Below are positions 7,852 through 16,453 of a DNA stretch of 64,000 bases, piece by piece. The notes beneath the pieces were generated by a model. It was given only the letters and a program-made list of their open reading frames with translations. It was not told the DNA's origin and searched no databases. Each line of letters opens with the position of its first letter. Position 1 is the stretch's first letter. The DNA is from Neisseria chenwenguii (lineage in GTDB: Bacteria > Pseudomonadota > Gammaproteobacteria > Burkholderiales > Neisseriaceae), in the NCBI RefSeq assembly GCF_002216145.1, contig NZ_CP022278.1:62001-126000 (forward strand), read 5' to 3'. The position numbers and the translations under genes are program-made.

Positions 7852-10257
7852 TTACGCTTTGGCCTTGTTACGGCCTTTATGCGGTGCGTTTTTCGTTTTC
7901 ACTTTGATTTTCACACTCTTGCCGCGGGCGGTTTTCTTGGCGGCTTGTTGGGCTTTGGGCTTGGCTTTTGCCGTTTTTGCCTTGACGGCTTTTTGTTTTA
8001 CAGCCGCTTTTTTGCCGCGTACTGATTTTTCGGGCACGGTTTCGGCAACTTTTTCTGCCTTGTTTTTACGGCGTTTTCTGCCTGCTTTACCGCCGCTGAT
8101 CAGGGTCAGGTCGATTTTGCTGGTATCCAAATCGGCACGGGTAACTTTGACGGTCACACGGTCGCCCATGTTGAAGCGTATGCCGCTGCGTTCGCCTTCT
8201 ATCGCCATGATTTCGGGGCGGAAATTGAAGTAGTCTTCGCCCAAATCGCTGATGTGCACCAAGCCGTCGATGTGGATGTCGTCCAGGGTGACGAAGATGC
8301 CGAAAGTGGTCATGCCGGAAATTTTTCCGCTGAACACCTCGCCCACTTTGTCGCGCATATAGTAGGTTTTCAGCCAGTTTTCCACGTCACGGCCGGCGTC
8401 GTCGGCACGGCGCTCGCAGAAGGACGTGTGTACGCCCAATGCCTGCCAGCTTTTTTCGGACGTGTATTTTTTGCCCTGCAACACGGCTTTAATCGCGCGG
8501 TGTACCGTCAGATCGGGATAGCGGCGGATGGGCGAGGTGAAGTGGGCGTAGGCTTCGTAAGCCAGCCCGAAGTGGCCTTCGTTGGCCGGCTGGTAAACGG
8601 CCTGCTGCATGGAACGCAGCAGCATGACTTGAAGCAGCTCGGCATCGGGGCGGCCGGTAAATTGTGCCGCCAGCCCGGCGTAGTCTTTCGGCGTGGGGTT
8701 GTCGCCGCCGCCGAGGTTTAGTCCCAAAAGGCCGAGCTGTTCGCGCAGGGTCGCCAGCTTTTCGGGCGTCGGCCCCAAGTGGTTGCGGAACAGCGCGGGA
8801 TGTTTGTTTTTCAACAGAAAATCCGCCGCGCAGACGTTCGCCGCCAGCATACATTCTTCAATCAGCTTATGCGCGTCGTTGCGCACGACGGGGACGATTT
8901 TTTTGATTTTGCCGTTGTCGTCAAACAGCATCTGCGTTTCCACGCTTTCAAATTCGACCGCACCGCGCCGAAAGCGTTTTTTCTGCAATACTTTGAATAA
9001 TTTGTACAAAGTTTCAAGCTGGGTTTTGTGCGGATTGTCAGCGCCGTCTGAAAGCCATGCCCAAACCTGATTGTAAGTCAGCCGCGCGTGCGAGCGCATC
9101 ACTGCGGGGTAAAACTTGTATTCCTTCACATTGCCAGCGTAGGTGACAATCATGTCGCACACCATACACAGCCGTTCCACATCGGGATTGAGCGAACAGA
9201 TGCCGTTGGAAAGATTTTCCGGCAGCATCGGAATCACGCGGCGCGGAAAATACACACTGGTACTGCGTTCCAGCGCATCAATATCGATCGCATCGTTCGG
9301 GCGAACATAATGGCTCACGTCGGCAATCGCCACCACCAGCCGGTAATTGCGTCCCTGTTTTTCCGCGTAAACCGCGTCGTCGAAATCGCGCGCCGTTTCG
9401 CCGTCTATCGTCACCAGCGGCAAGTCGCGCAGATCCACGCGGCCTTTCAAATCGCTTTTGCGTACGGCAGCCGGAATTTTTTTCGCCGCCGCGGTACAGG
9501 CTTCGCTGAACCGGTGCGGCAGATGGTGTTTGCGCACGGCGATTTCGATTTCCATACCGCTGTCGGCGTAATTGCCCAACACCTCGGTAATCCGCGCCAC
9601 GGCGGGGCGGTGGTGCTCGGGATAAGTGTCGATTTCCGCCACCACGACCTGACCGGATTCTGGCTTGAATTCAGCCACGCTTTCCGGTTCTAAAACAATG
9701 CTTTGCACCAAGCGTTTGTCTTCCGCTTCCAAAATCGCCACGCCGCGTTCGATATAGAAACGGCCGACCACTTTCGACTGCCTGCGTTCGACAATATCCA
9801 AAACCGTGCCTTCGCGGCGGCCGCGACGGTCGATACCCGCAGGGCGCACGGTTACGATATCGCCGTGCATCACGCCGCGCATCTGGTGTTCGTACAAAAC
9901 AAAATCACCGCCCGAAGACGCCTCCAGCGGCACGGCAAAACCGAAACCGTCTTTGTGCGCCTCCACACGGCATTTCACCAGCGCCAGCTTTTCCGCCACA
10001 CAAACCGCACCGCGCCGGTTGATCAAAACCTGACCGTCACGTGCCATCGCTTTCAGACGGCGTTCGAAAAATTCGTATTCGTCATCCGTAATCGACAATT
10101 CCCGTGCCAGTGTTTCGATTTTCTGCGGCACGCCTTTCTTTTCCAAAAGCTCGATAACCCATTCGCGGCTGGGCAGCGGATGGGCGTAACGCTGCTTCTC
10201 CCGTGCAAGAAACGGATCTTTTTCTCGTAAATTTAGTGATTTAATTTTTTTGTTCAT
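7852..10257 (-). CDS. rnr: Ribonuclease R
   Basis: 801 residues from the chosen start (MNKKIKSLNLREKDPF). RNase R degrades structured RNA 3' to 5' in the cytoplasm. Order of parts: N-terminal helix-turn-helix region, cold-shock domains (GFGFAVPL), RNB catalytic domain with the acidic motif TIDGETARDFDDAV, an S1 domain (VGEVFSGKISGMTTFGIFV) and a long Lys-rich tail (GRKRRKNKAEK onward). Starts at 10272 (MSTLK) or 10299 are possible by frame, but the 10272 codon overlaps the -35 box of the divergent tRNA promoter, so I prefer 10257. Confidence 0.95.
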   Translation of the reverse strand: MNKKIKSLNLREKDPFLAREKQRYAHPLPSREWVIELLEKKGVPQKIETLARELSITDDEYEFFERRLKAMARDGQVLINRRGAVCVAEKLALVKCRVEAHKDGFGFAVPLEASSGGDFVLYEHQMRGVMHGDIVTVRPAGIDRRGRREGTVLDIVERRQSKVVGRFYIERGVAILEAEDKRLVQSIVLEPESVAEFKPESGQVVVAEIDTYPEHHRPAVARITEVLGNYADSGMEIEIAVRKHHLPHRFSEACTAAAKKIPAAVRKSDLKGRVDLRDLPLVTIDGETARDFDDAVYAEKQGRNYRLVVAIADVSHYVRPNDAIDIDALERSTSVYFPRRVIPMLPENLSNGICSLNPDVERLCMVCDMIVTYAGNVKEYKFYPAVMRSHARLTYNQVWAWLSDGADNPHKTQLETLYKLFKVLQKKRFRRGAVEFESVETQMLFDDNGKIKKIVPVVRNDAHKLIEECMLAANVCAADFLLKNKHPALFRNHLGPTPEKLATLREQLGLLGLNLGGGDNPTPKDYAGLAAQFTGRPDAELLQVMLLRSMQQAVYQPANEGHFGLAYEAYAHFTSPIRRYPDLTVHRAIKAVLQGKKYTSEKSWQALGVHTSFCERRADDAGRDVENWLKTYYMRDKVGEVFSGKISGMTTFGIFVTLDDIHIDGLVHISDLGEDYFNFRPEIMAIEGERSGIRFNMGDRVTVKVTRADLDTSKIDLTLISGGKAGRKRRKNKAEKVAETVPEKSVRGKKAAVKQKAVKAKTAKAKPKAQQAAKKTARGKSVKIKVKTKNAPHKGRNKAKA

Positions 10258-10265
10258 TTTTAATG

Positions 10266-10293
10266 TTGACATTCTTTGTTGTAAATATATAAT
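10266..10293 (+). promoter_or_regulatory. Consensus sigma70 promoter of the tRNA-Leu genes
   Basis: TTGACA (10266-10271) and TATAAT (10288-10293), both perfect, with a 16-base spacer, about 53 bases before the first tRNA-Leu base after the start site. It overlaps the 5' region of the divergent rnr gene. Confidence 0.85.
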
Positions 10294-10352
10294 AGCCACT
10301 TCGTTTTGCGCGGCAGCCCCAAACTGTAACGCAATTCGGCAGATAAAGCAAA

Positions 10353-10439
10353 GCCCGGGTGGCGGAATTGGTAGACGCGCCAGCTTCAGGTGCTGGTGTC
10401 CTCACGGGCGTGGAAGTTCGAGTCTTCTCCCGGGCACCA
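10353..10439 (+). tRNA. tRNA-Leu (anticodon CAG), copy 1
   Basis: 87 bases including an encoded CCA. Acceptor arms are GCCCGGG and CCCGGGC. The anticodon stem CCAGC/GCTGG encloses TTCAGGT, giving anticodon CAG. It has the long variable arm of class II tRNAs and a TTCGAGTC T loop region. A second copy lies 34 bases downstream. Confidence 0.97.
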
Positions 10440-10473
10440 AATCTCAGGATTTGGTTGCAGCTTTGCTTGAAAT

Positions 10474-10560
10474 GCCCAGGTGGCGGAATTGGTAGACGCG
10501 CCAGCTTCAGGTGCTGGTATCCTCACGGGTGTGGAAGTTCGAGTCTTCTCCTGGGCACCA
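10474..10560 (+). tRNA. tRNA-Leu (anticodon CAG), copy 2
   Basis: 87 bases including CCA. It differs from copy 1 only by paired changes: acceptor GCCCAGG/CCTGGGC and one base pair of the variable arm (G-C to A-T), so the fold is kept. It shares the upstream promoter with copy 1. Confidence 0.97.
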
Positions 10561-10570
10561 AATCCCAATA

Positions 10571-10594
10571 ATCCGGTTTCAGACCGGATTTTTT
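10571..10594 (+). terminator. Terminator after the tRNA-Leu pair
   Basis: ATCCGGT / ACCGGAT arms around TTCAG, followed by a run of T. It has no DUS. Confidence 0.8.
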
Positions 10595-10603
10595 ATCAGC
10601 GGA

Positions 10604-10633
10604 TTGCGGAAAACGGCGTTTTCCCGCTATAAT
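10604..10633 (+). promoter_or_regulatory. Candidate promoter of tRNA-Ser
   Basis: Perfect TATAAT (10628-10633) with a weak TTGCGG (10604-10609) 18 bases upstream, 11 bases before the tRNA. Confidence 0.6.
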
Positions 10634-10644
10634 TCCGTTGCCAC

Positions 10645-10735
10645 AGAGAGGTGGATGAGTGGTTTAAGTCGCACGCCTGGAAAGCGTGTATACGTGAATA
10701 GCGTATCGAGGGTTCGAATCCCTTCCTCTCTGCCA
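10645..10735 (+). tRNA. tRNA-Ser (anticodon GGA)
   Basis: 91 bases with encoded GCCA end. Acceptor arms AGAGAGG/CCTCTCT; anticodon stem CACGC/GCGTG encloses CTGGAAA, giving GGA. A long variable arm (TATACGTGAATAGCGTAT region) and GGTTCGAATCC confirm a class II tRNA-Ser. Confidence 0.96.
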
Positions 10736-10747
10736 GATTCAAACAAG

Positions 10748-10777
10748 CCCGCCTTTACGGCGGGTTTGCTGTTTTTC
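10748..10777 (+). terminator. Terminator after tRNA-Ser
   Basis: CCCGCC / GGCGGG stem with a short loop, then TTTGCTGTTTTT. Confidence 0.65.
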
Positions 10778-10792
10778 AGACGGCCTGAAACG

Positions 10793-11758
10793 TCAATGGC
10801 CGTCTGAAACCAAAACAACCGCTTTTCCAAACCCTTCCCTGCTTTCGACAAACCGGTGGGCTTCGGCAACCTGTTCAAGCGTAAAAACTTTTTCCGGTTT
10901 GACATCAACCCGGTAAGTTTCGATATAGTCAAACAAACGGCGGATACGCGCTTCGGAAACGAGGCCGGAATAAAACGCAGTCAGGTAGCTGTCGTTTTTC
11001 AATTCGACAATCGGATCAAAATCTTCGAGAAACCATTTCCCGCCGAGCTGGCCGGTGGCGCAGACGATACCGCGTTCGGCAATGTGGCTGAAACTGTCTT
11101 TCAGCGTAGCCGTGCCGACGAGATCCAGAATTTTGTGATACGAATCCGACGTTTTCAGACGGCCTTCCTGTTCCAAAACCACTTCGTCGAATCCCGCTTC
11201 GTGCAGCTTGGCGGCTTTTTCGGGCGAACGTGTCGAGCCGTGCAATACCACATTCGGAAATTTTGCCTTAACCAGCTTGGCAAACGCCACGCCGACCCCG
11301 CCTGCCGCGGCGCGCACCAAAATTTTGTCGCCCGCGCCGATGCAGAGTTTTCCCATCGAACCGAACGCGGTGTAAAACGTCTCGGGAACGGCGGCCAGCG
11401 ATGCCCAGTCCAAATCGGTTTCCACGCGGTAAATCTGCGCATTCGGCAGCAACACAAATTCCGCATAGCTGCCGTCGAAATCCCGCCCCATTTCCCCCAT
11501 CAGCGACACCACGCGGCAACCCGCGGGAAGCCGCGCCTCGTCGGTCGTTTCGGCAATTTCGCCCGCGCATTCTATCCCTAAAATACGCGGAAACTTCACG
11601 CTCGGCGACTTGCCCTGCCGCGTAAAAATTTCAGAGTGATTAATGCCGAAGCCTTTCACTTTGACCAGCGACCAGCCCGATTTGACCGCGGGAACCGGCA
11701 CATCTTCCAACACCAGCACTTCCGCGCCGCCCGGGCGGTGCACTACATTTGCTTTCAT
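10793..11758 (-). CDS. Zinc-independent quinone oxidoreductase, MDR family
   Basis: 321 residues of the medium-chain dehydrogenase/reductase superfamily. The N-terminal GroES-like domain (GFGINHSEIFTRQGKSP, LGIECAGEI) lacks the zinc ligands of alcohol dehydrogenases. The NADPH-binding Rossmann motif is RAAAGGVGVAFAKL. Such enzymes reduce quinones or enones with NADPH. It lies just after the ABC transporter ATPase gene, separated by a DUS hairpin, so it may be transcribed separately. The substrate cannot be told from sequence. Confidence 0.88.
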   Translation of the reverse strand: MKANVVHRPGGAEVLVLEDVPVPAVKSGWSLVKVKGFGINHSEIFTRQGKSPSVKFPRILGIECAGEIAETTDEARLPAGCRVVSLMGEMGRDFDGSYAEFVLLPNAQIYRVETDLDWASLAAVPETFYTAFGSMGKLCIGAGDKILVRAAAGGVGVAFAKLVKAKFPNVVLHGSTRSPEKAAKLHEAGFDEVVLEQEGRLKTSDSYHKILDLVGTATLKDSFSHIAERGIVCATGQLGGKWFLEDFDPIVELKNDSYLTAFYSGLVSEARIRRLFDYIETYRVDVKPEKVFTLEQVAEAHRFVESREGFGKAVVLVSDGH

Positions 11759-11785
11759 GTTTTTCCTTTCAAACCCAAAACATTC

Positions 11786-11821
11786 GGCCGTCTGAAAATC
11801 CGGCCTATTTTTCAGACGGCC
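11786..11821 (-). terminator. DUS-pair hairpin
   Basis: Inverted DUS pair overlapping the 3' end of the ATPase gene; the complement of TTTTCAGACGGCCT provides its last codons and stop. Confidence 0.6.
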
Positions 11822-12633
11822 TGATTAATCCGCCGCCGCACGACTTCGCGCGCCTGCGGGTTCAGCCGTTCAAACGCCGCCAAAACCTGCTCGGGCGTGG
11901 CCTGTTCCTGCTCGAACATCGCACGGACAAAATCGTCGGCCGGCCGGTTTTGAATTTCAGACGGCCTGCCGTTCTGCACCAGCGCGCCGTTGCGCATCAC
12001 GCCGATGCGGTCGCCCAAGCGCAGGGCTTCGTGCATATTGTGGGTGACGAACACAATCGTAGTTTCATTCTGGCGGTGGATGTCGAGCAGAATATCCTGC
12101 AAGGCCGTGCGCGAGAGCGGGTCGAGGGCGGAAAAGGCTTCGTCCATCAGCAGCACGGCGGGGCGGGCGGCGATGGCGCGCAGAATGCCGACGCGCTGCT
12201 GTTCACCGCCGGAAAGCTCGTGCGGATAGCGGCCGAGGTATTCGGCGGGCGGCAGACCAACCATTTCCAGCAGCGATTCGGCACGGCTTCGGCGTTCGCT
12301 TTTGCGCCAGCCCAAAATGTCGGGCATCAGCTCGATGTTTTGGCGCACGGTCATGGCGGGGAACAGCGCAATCTGCTGAAGCACATAACCGATGCGGTGG
12401 CGCAGCGCGCGGATGTCGTAATCCTTAATCCGCCGCCCGTCGAAATACACATCGCCCTCATCAGGCGCGACCAGCGCGTTAATCATTTTCAGCGTCGTCG
12501 ATTTGCCGCTGCCCGAGGCGCCGACGAGGACGAACAATTCGCCGCGCCGTATCGGTAAATCCAAACCGCACACCGCCGCCTTATCGCTGAAATATTTTGT
12601 TACCTGTTTGAATTCTATGATGTTTTCACTCAT
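11812..12633 (-). CDS. Osmoprotectant-type ABC transporter ATPase (OpuCA/YehX-like)
   Basis: 273 residues. Walker A GASGSGKS (38-45), ABC signature LSGGEQQR (140-147) and Walker B VLLMDE (about 160-165) followed by the switch His (VFVTHNMHEAL). The family drives import of glycine betaine, choline or related quaternary amines. It lacks the C-terminal CBS domains that sense ionic strength in OpuA-type ATPases. Its permease partner is at 13611-15137, with an NmrA-type gene between them; the gap to that gene is only 2 bases, which suggests one transcript. Confidence 0.9.
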   Translation of the reverse strand: MSENIIEFKQVTKYFSDKAAVCGLDLPIRRGELFVLVGASGSGKSTTLKMINALVAPDEGDVYFDGRRIKDYDIRALRHRIGYVLQQIALFPAMTVRQNIELMPDILGWRKSERRSRAESLLEMVGLPPAEYLGRYPHELSGGEQQRVGILRAIAARPAVLLMDEAFSALDPLSRTALQDILLDIHRQNETTIVFVTHNMHEALRLGDRIGVMRNGALVQNGRPSEIQNRPADDFVRAMFEQEQATPEQVLAAFERLNPQAREVVRRRINQAV

Positions 12634-12635
12634 TT

Positions 12636-13499
12636 TCAGACGGCCTTTATCCGTGTCAATACTTCGCGGAACGTTGTAGGCCGTCTGAAAATCAGTTTCT
12701 CCAAATCAGGCGACACTTCGGCCAACTCACCCGCGGCAATGGCGGTATAGGTGGATACCCACGCTTCGATTTCCCAATCGGGCGTGCCGGGATAGGCGGC
12801 ACAGCGCGAGGCGAAGGCTTTGGCTACCGTCTCGTTATGAAATCGGAACGCCCTGCCCGTGTGCGCCGATAATTGTGCGGCGATTTCCGCCAGCGTCAAC
12901 GCCTCGCTGCCGCTTAAGGTATAGGTTTGGTTGACGTGCTGCGTGTTGCCGTTTGCCAAATCCGCCAGAACGTTGGCGGCGGCTTCGGCCACGTCCCATT
13001 GCGAAACGCAGGTTACGCGCCCGTTTTCAGACGGCCCGCTGATGATGCCGTCCGAATCCGCCAGTTCGGCCATCATTTCGCTGTAAAAATTGTCGCGCAA
13101 AAACGTGTAGCGCAAACCGCTTGCGCGGATAAACGCTTCCGTCGCCGCGTGGGTGCGCGCCAGAGTAAACGTGCTGTTTTCCGCCGCTCCGGCGAAGGAA
13201 AGATAAACGATGTGCGCCACGCCCGCCGCTTTCGCCGCACGCACCATGCTTTCATGCTCGGCCTCGCGGGTCGGGCTTTCGGCGGCGGAAACCATAAACA
13301 AAACCTCCGTGCTCGCCAGCGCCGTCTTCGCCGCCGCTTCGTCGCCGTAACTGCACACGCGCACTTCGCAACCGGGCAAATCCGGCGCTTTGGCGGGATT
13401 GCGCAAGGGCAGCAGCAAGGGGAAATGCTGTTCGGCCAAACGGCGGGCAACCATGCCGCCGATGTTGCCACTGGCGCCGGTTACTGCGATTTTTTTCAT
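12636..13499 (-). CDS. NmrA/QorB-like NAD(P)-binding protein
   Basis: 287 residues of the atypical short-chain dehydrogenase group. The N-terminal glycine motif GASGNIGG (8-15) binds NAD(P); relatives include the quinone reductase QorB/YtfG and redox-sensing NmrA proteins. The body has YLSFAGA and a long substrate loop but no classical Tyr-x3-Lys pair that I can place. It lies between the permease and ATPase genes of the osmoprotectant transporter, 2 bases before the latter, an unusual insertion into a transporter operon. Confidence 0.82.
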   Translation of the reverse strand: MKKIAVTGASGNIGGMVARRLAEQHFPLLLPLRNPAKAPDLPGCEVRVCSYGDEAAAKTALASTEVLFMVSAAESPTREAEHESMVRAAKAAGVAHIVYLSFAGAAENSTFTLARTHAATEAFIRASGLRYTFLRDNFYSEMMAELADSDGIISGPSENGRVTCVSQWDVAEAAANVLADLANGNTQHVNQTYTLSGSEALTLAEIAAQLSAHTGRAFRFHNETVAKAFASRCAAYPGTPDWEIEAWVSTYTAIAAGELAEVSPDLEKLIFRRPTTFREVLTRIKAV

Positions 13500-13522
13500 G
13501 CTGGTTCTCCTGATTAAGCGGG

Positions 13523-13560
13523 TTTTCAGACGGCCTGAGCAGTTTGAGGCCGTCTGAAAA
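13523..13560. terminator. DUS-pair hairpin
   Basis: Opposed DUS (TTTTCAGACGGCCT ... AGGCCGTCTGAAAA) in the 111-base gap between the permease and the NmrA-like gene; it may weaken read-through between them. Confidence 0.45.
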
Positions 13561-13610
13561 GTTTGAAAACGGCCGTAAGATGAGGACGAAATTTTCAGAC
13601 GCCCTCCGCC

Positions 13611-15137
13611 CTATTTTACCAACCCCTGTTCCTTCAAATAATCCCGCGCCACGTCGGCGGGTTTTTCGCCGCCGCGTTTGACGCGGTCGTTCATTTCAAT
13701 CATTTCCGCTTCGCTGATTTTGCCCGCCAAGCGGTTAAGCGCGGCGGTTACTTCGGGATGCGCCGCCACAAATCCGCTTTTCATCAGCGGCGCGCCCTGA
13801 TACGGTGGGAAAAGCTGCAAATCGTCGCGCAGCATTTTCAGGCGGTATTGGCGGATTTCGCTGTCGGTCGAGTAGGCGTCGATGAGGTCGATCCGCCCTT
13901 CTTGCAAGGCGGTGTAGCGTAACGCAGGTTCGACGGTGGAAACGTGGGCGATGTTGATGCCGCGCGCAGCCAGCCCTTTGCCTCCGTCGGGGCGGTCGGT
14001 AAATTCCAGCGTGAAACCGGCGCGGATATTGGCTTTCACTTTAGCCAAATCGGAAATTTTTTCCAAGCCGTATTTAGCGGCGTATTGCTCGGGAACGGCC
14101 AGCGCGTAGGTGTTTTGATAGCGCATCGGCAGCAGCAGGGTCAGTTGGAACTGCTGTTGCAGCAGGTTTTTTCCGGTTTCGTAGGTTTCGGCGGCGGTGC
14201 GTTTTTGCGCTTTTCGGGGTTCGGGCAGTTTGACCAGACTTTCCAATACCGTGCCGGTAAACTCGGGGTAAATGTCGATTTCGCCGCTGTTTAAGGCGTT
14301 GAACAGAAATGTGGTTTTGCCGAAATTCGGTTTCAACACCACTTCTGCCTGCGGATCGGCCGATTCGATCAGCTGTTTGTAGAGGTTGATCAGAATATCC
14401 GGCTCGCTGCCGAGTTTGCCCGCAATCACGATTTGCTGTTTTTCAGACGACCTCACAGTCGAAAACAGCCCGAATGCAGCAGCCAGCAAGGCCAAACCCG
14501 CCAGCAGCGCGGTTTTGCGGCGGCTGCGGGCAAACAGGGCAATCAGCCCGCTCACACCCACCGCAAGCAGCGCCGACAAAGCCGCGCCGATAAAAGTGAG
14601 CGCCATGTTGTGGCGGTCGATGCCCAAAAGAATCAGCGAGCCCAAACCGCCCGCGCCGATCAGTGCCGCCAGCGTAGCCGTGCCGCTAATCAGCACGGCG
14701 GCGGTGCGGATGCCGGAAATAATCGCGGGCAGCGCAATCGGCAATTCCACCCGCCAAAGCTGCTGCACACGCGACAGGCCGAACGCGGTTTCCGCCTCTT
14801 TGACTGACGGATCGATTTCGGAAAGACCGAGATAAGTGTTTTGAAAAATCGGCAGAAGCGCGTAGAGCGTCAGCGCAATCAGCGCCGGCAGCGTGCCGAT
14901 GCCGACCAGCGGAATCAGCAGACCGAGCAGCGCCAGCGACGGAATCGTCTGCAACACATTGGTCATCTGCAACACTGCTTCCGCCGCGCGCTTTTTCGGA
15001 CTGAGCCACACCGCCAGCGGCACGGCAATCGCAACCGCCGCCGCAAGCGAGAGCAGCGAAATGCCTAAATGTTCGACCAGTGCGGTGAGCAGTTCGCCGC
15101 GCCGTTCCGACAGGGTTTGGATAAAGGTTTCAAACAT
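13611..15137 (-). CDS. Fused permease and substrate-binding protein of osmoprotectant ABC transporter
   Basis: 508 residues from MFETFIQTL; an upstream start at 15248 would add 37 residues without membrane or family character. Residues 1 to about 215 form the membrane domain with the permease coupling motif (EAETAFGLSRVQQLWRVELP). From about 233 (IVIAGKLGSEPDILINLYKQ) an OpuAC-type binding domain follows, ending at 508. It thus resembles OpuAB-type fusions for glycine betaine or choline uptake. Lacking a separate binding protein, the ATPase at 11812-12633 should complete the system. Confidence 0.9.
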   Translation of the reverse strand: MFETFIQTLSERRGELLTALVEHLGISLLSLAAAVAIAVPLAVWLSPKKRAAEAVLQMTNVLQTIPSLALLGLLIPLVGIGTLPALIALTLYALLPIFQNTYLGLSEIDPSVKEAETAFGLSRVQQLWRVELPIALPAIISGIRTAAVLISGTATLAALIGAGGLGSLILLGIDRHNMALTFIGAALSALLAVGVSGLIALFARSRRKTALLAGLALLAAAFGLFSTVRSSEKQQIVIAGKLGSEPDILINLYKQLIESADPQAEVVLKPNFGKTTFLFNALNSGEIDIYPEFTGTVLESLVKLPEPRKAQKRTAAETYETGKNLLQQQFQLTLLLPMRYQNTYALAVPEQYAAKYGLEKISDLAKVKANIRAGFTLEFTDRPDGGKGLAARGINIAHVSTVEPALRYTALQEGRIDLIDAYSTDSEIRQYRLKMLRDDLQLFPPYQGAPLMKSGFVAAHPEVTAALNRLAGKISEAEMIEMNDRVKRGGEKPADVARDYLKEQGLVK

Positions 15138-15513
15138 GGTTTTGGAAAAAAATGGGGAACAGGCCGATATTACAGGCCGCAAGCCGGATGCGGAACCCCG
15201 CGCAAGAAAAGGCAGGTAAAGCGCAACGGCATAACGGCATGACGGCATCGCGTTGCAAAAAAAACACAGGCCGTCTGAAAAAACGCCGCCGCGGAATGCA
15301 GGCAGAGTTTTTTCAGACGGCCTCAGTTTACATACATCAGTGTATTTTTATACGCAAATTTTCCAAGCGGGTATTTTGCTGACAATCCTTTCGGCATTTT
15401 TATTTGTTTTTGTCGTGATACTGACATCAGTTAACAAATGAAAGCTTAAGATACGCCCCATCGCAGCAAGGGTTGCTGTCGAACAAACCAACACTCAGGA
15501 AAGAGTTCACATC
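15138..15513. other. Intergenic region with DUS hairpin
   Basis: This 376-base gap separates divergent genes. It holds an inverted DUS pair (15268-15323) and then AT-rich DNA. I see no convincing promoter or RNA gene. Confidence 0.6.
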
Positions 15514-15789
15514 ATGAAAAAATTAATCGCCTTCGCTTCACTGCTGACCGTATCCGCCGGACTGATGGCTGCCCCGATGCACCGCCACGAACCGCGCGAA
15601 CCGCACCGCCCGGTACATGCCCACGAGCATAAAGCGCCCAAACACGAAATGCGCCGCGACTTCCGCCACGACCGCCGCGAAGCACGCCGTGATTTCCGTC
15701 AGGAACGCCGTCTGAAAAGACACAAAGCCGCGCAAGCACGCAAATTCCACAAACGCCATGCACCTGCACATCTGCACCGCCACCGTTAA
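15514..15789 (+). CDS. Small secreted His/Arg-rich protein
   Basis: 91 residues. A clear signal peptide (MKKLIAFASLLTVSAGLMAA) precedes a mature part of about 71 residues with 14 His and 18 Arg, few hydrophobic residues and repeated HDRREARRDF / RQERRLKRH character. It is probably a disordered, strongly basic periplasmic protein; binding of metal ions or polyanions is possible but unproved. AGGAAAG lies about 12 bases before the ATG. It is flanked by DUS hairpins on both sides and so is a single-gene unit. Confidence 0.75.
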   Translation: MKKLIAFASLLTVSAGLMAAPMHRHEPREPHRPVHAHEHKAPKHEMRRDFRHDRREARRDFRQERRLKRHKAAQARKFHKRHAPAHLHRHR

Positions 15790-15798
15790 CCGGAAATC

Positions 15799-15837
15799 AA
15801 AACAGGCCGTCTGAAATTTCAGACGGCCTGTTTTTTA
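15799..15837 (+). terminator. DUS-pair terminator, perfect palindrome
   Basis: 36-base perfect palindrome (AAAACAGGCCGTCTGAAA and complement) followed by T residues, after the His/Arg-rich gene. Confidence 0.85.
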
Positions 15838-15922
15838 TAGTCGTTTCAATTTAGCCCAAACAAGGCAGCAAACCTCAGACAGTACCGTTATCAGGCTAAA
15901 TCGGAGCGGCTGTAAATCCGGA

Positions 15923-16354
15923 TCAGCGGGAAAACTGCGTAAACAAACGCCGCAAAACAATTACAGCCAAAACCGCGCACAGCATAAAAATTACGCTGGA
16001 AATGCCGTGCCACATACCAAACGAACCGCCCGCCAGCGTCAGCAGCCAATGCTCCGTATGGGTTTTGTGCGCTTCAATAACCGGCGCAACCAAAAATTGA
16101 TTGGCTGCCAATCCGGCCAGCAAACTGCCCGTTAGCCAGATCGTCGTCCGGCTGCCGTGTTTGCTGATTTGCACCGCCAACACTGGTGCCCACACCGCTA
16201 TTCCTATGTAGGAAAGCACTGCAAACAACTGCCCCGCAATCGCACCTGCCTGCATTTTCGGCAGATTGTGAAACAGTACCGGCGCGGCGATATAACCGGC
16301 CATAATCTGCATTCCCAGCCAAACGGCAGCGAGGGCGGTTGTCAGTTTGCTCAT
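15923..16354 (-). CDS. DUF4149-type four-helix membrane protein
   Basis: 143 residues, almost wholly hydrophobic with about four membrane helices. The N-terminal pattern (WLGMQIMAGYIAAPVLFHNLP) and the later NQFLVAPVIEAHK fit the DUF4149/TMEM205-like family. No enzymatic motif is visible and the function is unknown. It lies upstream of a DUS hairpin and is convergent with the His/Arg-rich gene. Confidence 0.7.
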   Translation of the reverse strand: MSKLTTALAAVWLGMQIMAGYIAAPVLFHNLPKMQAGAIAGQLFAVLSYIGIAVWAPVLAVQISKHGSRTTIWLTGSLLAGLAANQFLVAPVIEAHKTHTEHWLLTLAGGSFGMWHGISSVIFMLCAVLAVIVLRRLFTQFSR

Positions 16355-16390
16355 GATTTTTCCTTAACGGATTAAGTTTTCAAAATGTAA

Positions 16391-16436
16391 GAATGCCGTC
16401 TGAAAACAGTTTTCCAAACATTTTCAGACGGCATTC
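16391..16436. terminator. AT-dialect DUS-pair hairpin
   Basis: GAATGCCGTCTGAAAA and its complement with a 14-base loop, downstream of greA. One of the few AT-DUS copies here. Confidence 0.7.
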
Positions 16437-16453
16437 CCCGGTATTTTCTCCCA

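Noticed and set aside
10258..10299. Longer rnr N-terminus
   Set aside because: The extra codons overlap the divergent tRNA promoter, and MNKKIKSLNLREKDPF looks like the natural start.
10353..10735. Open frames across the tRNA genes
   Set aside because: They are translations of tRNA sequence.
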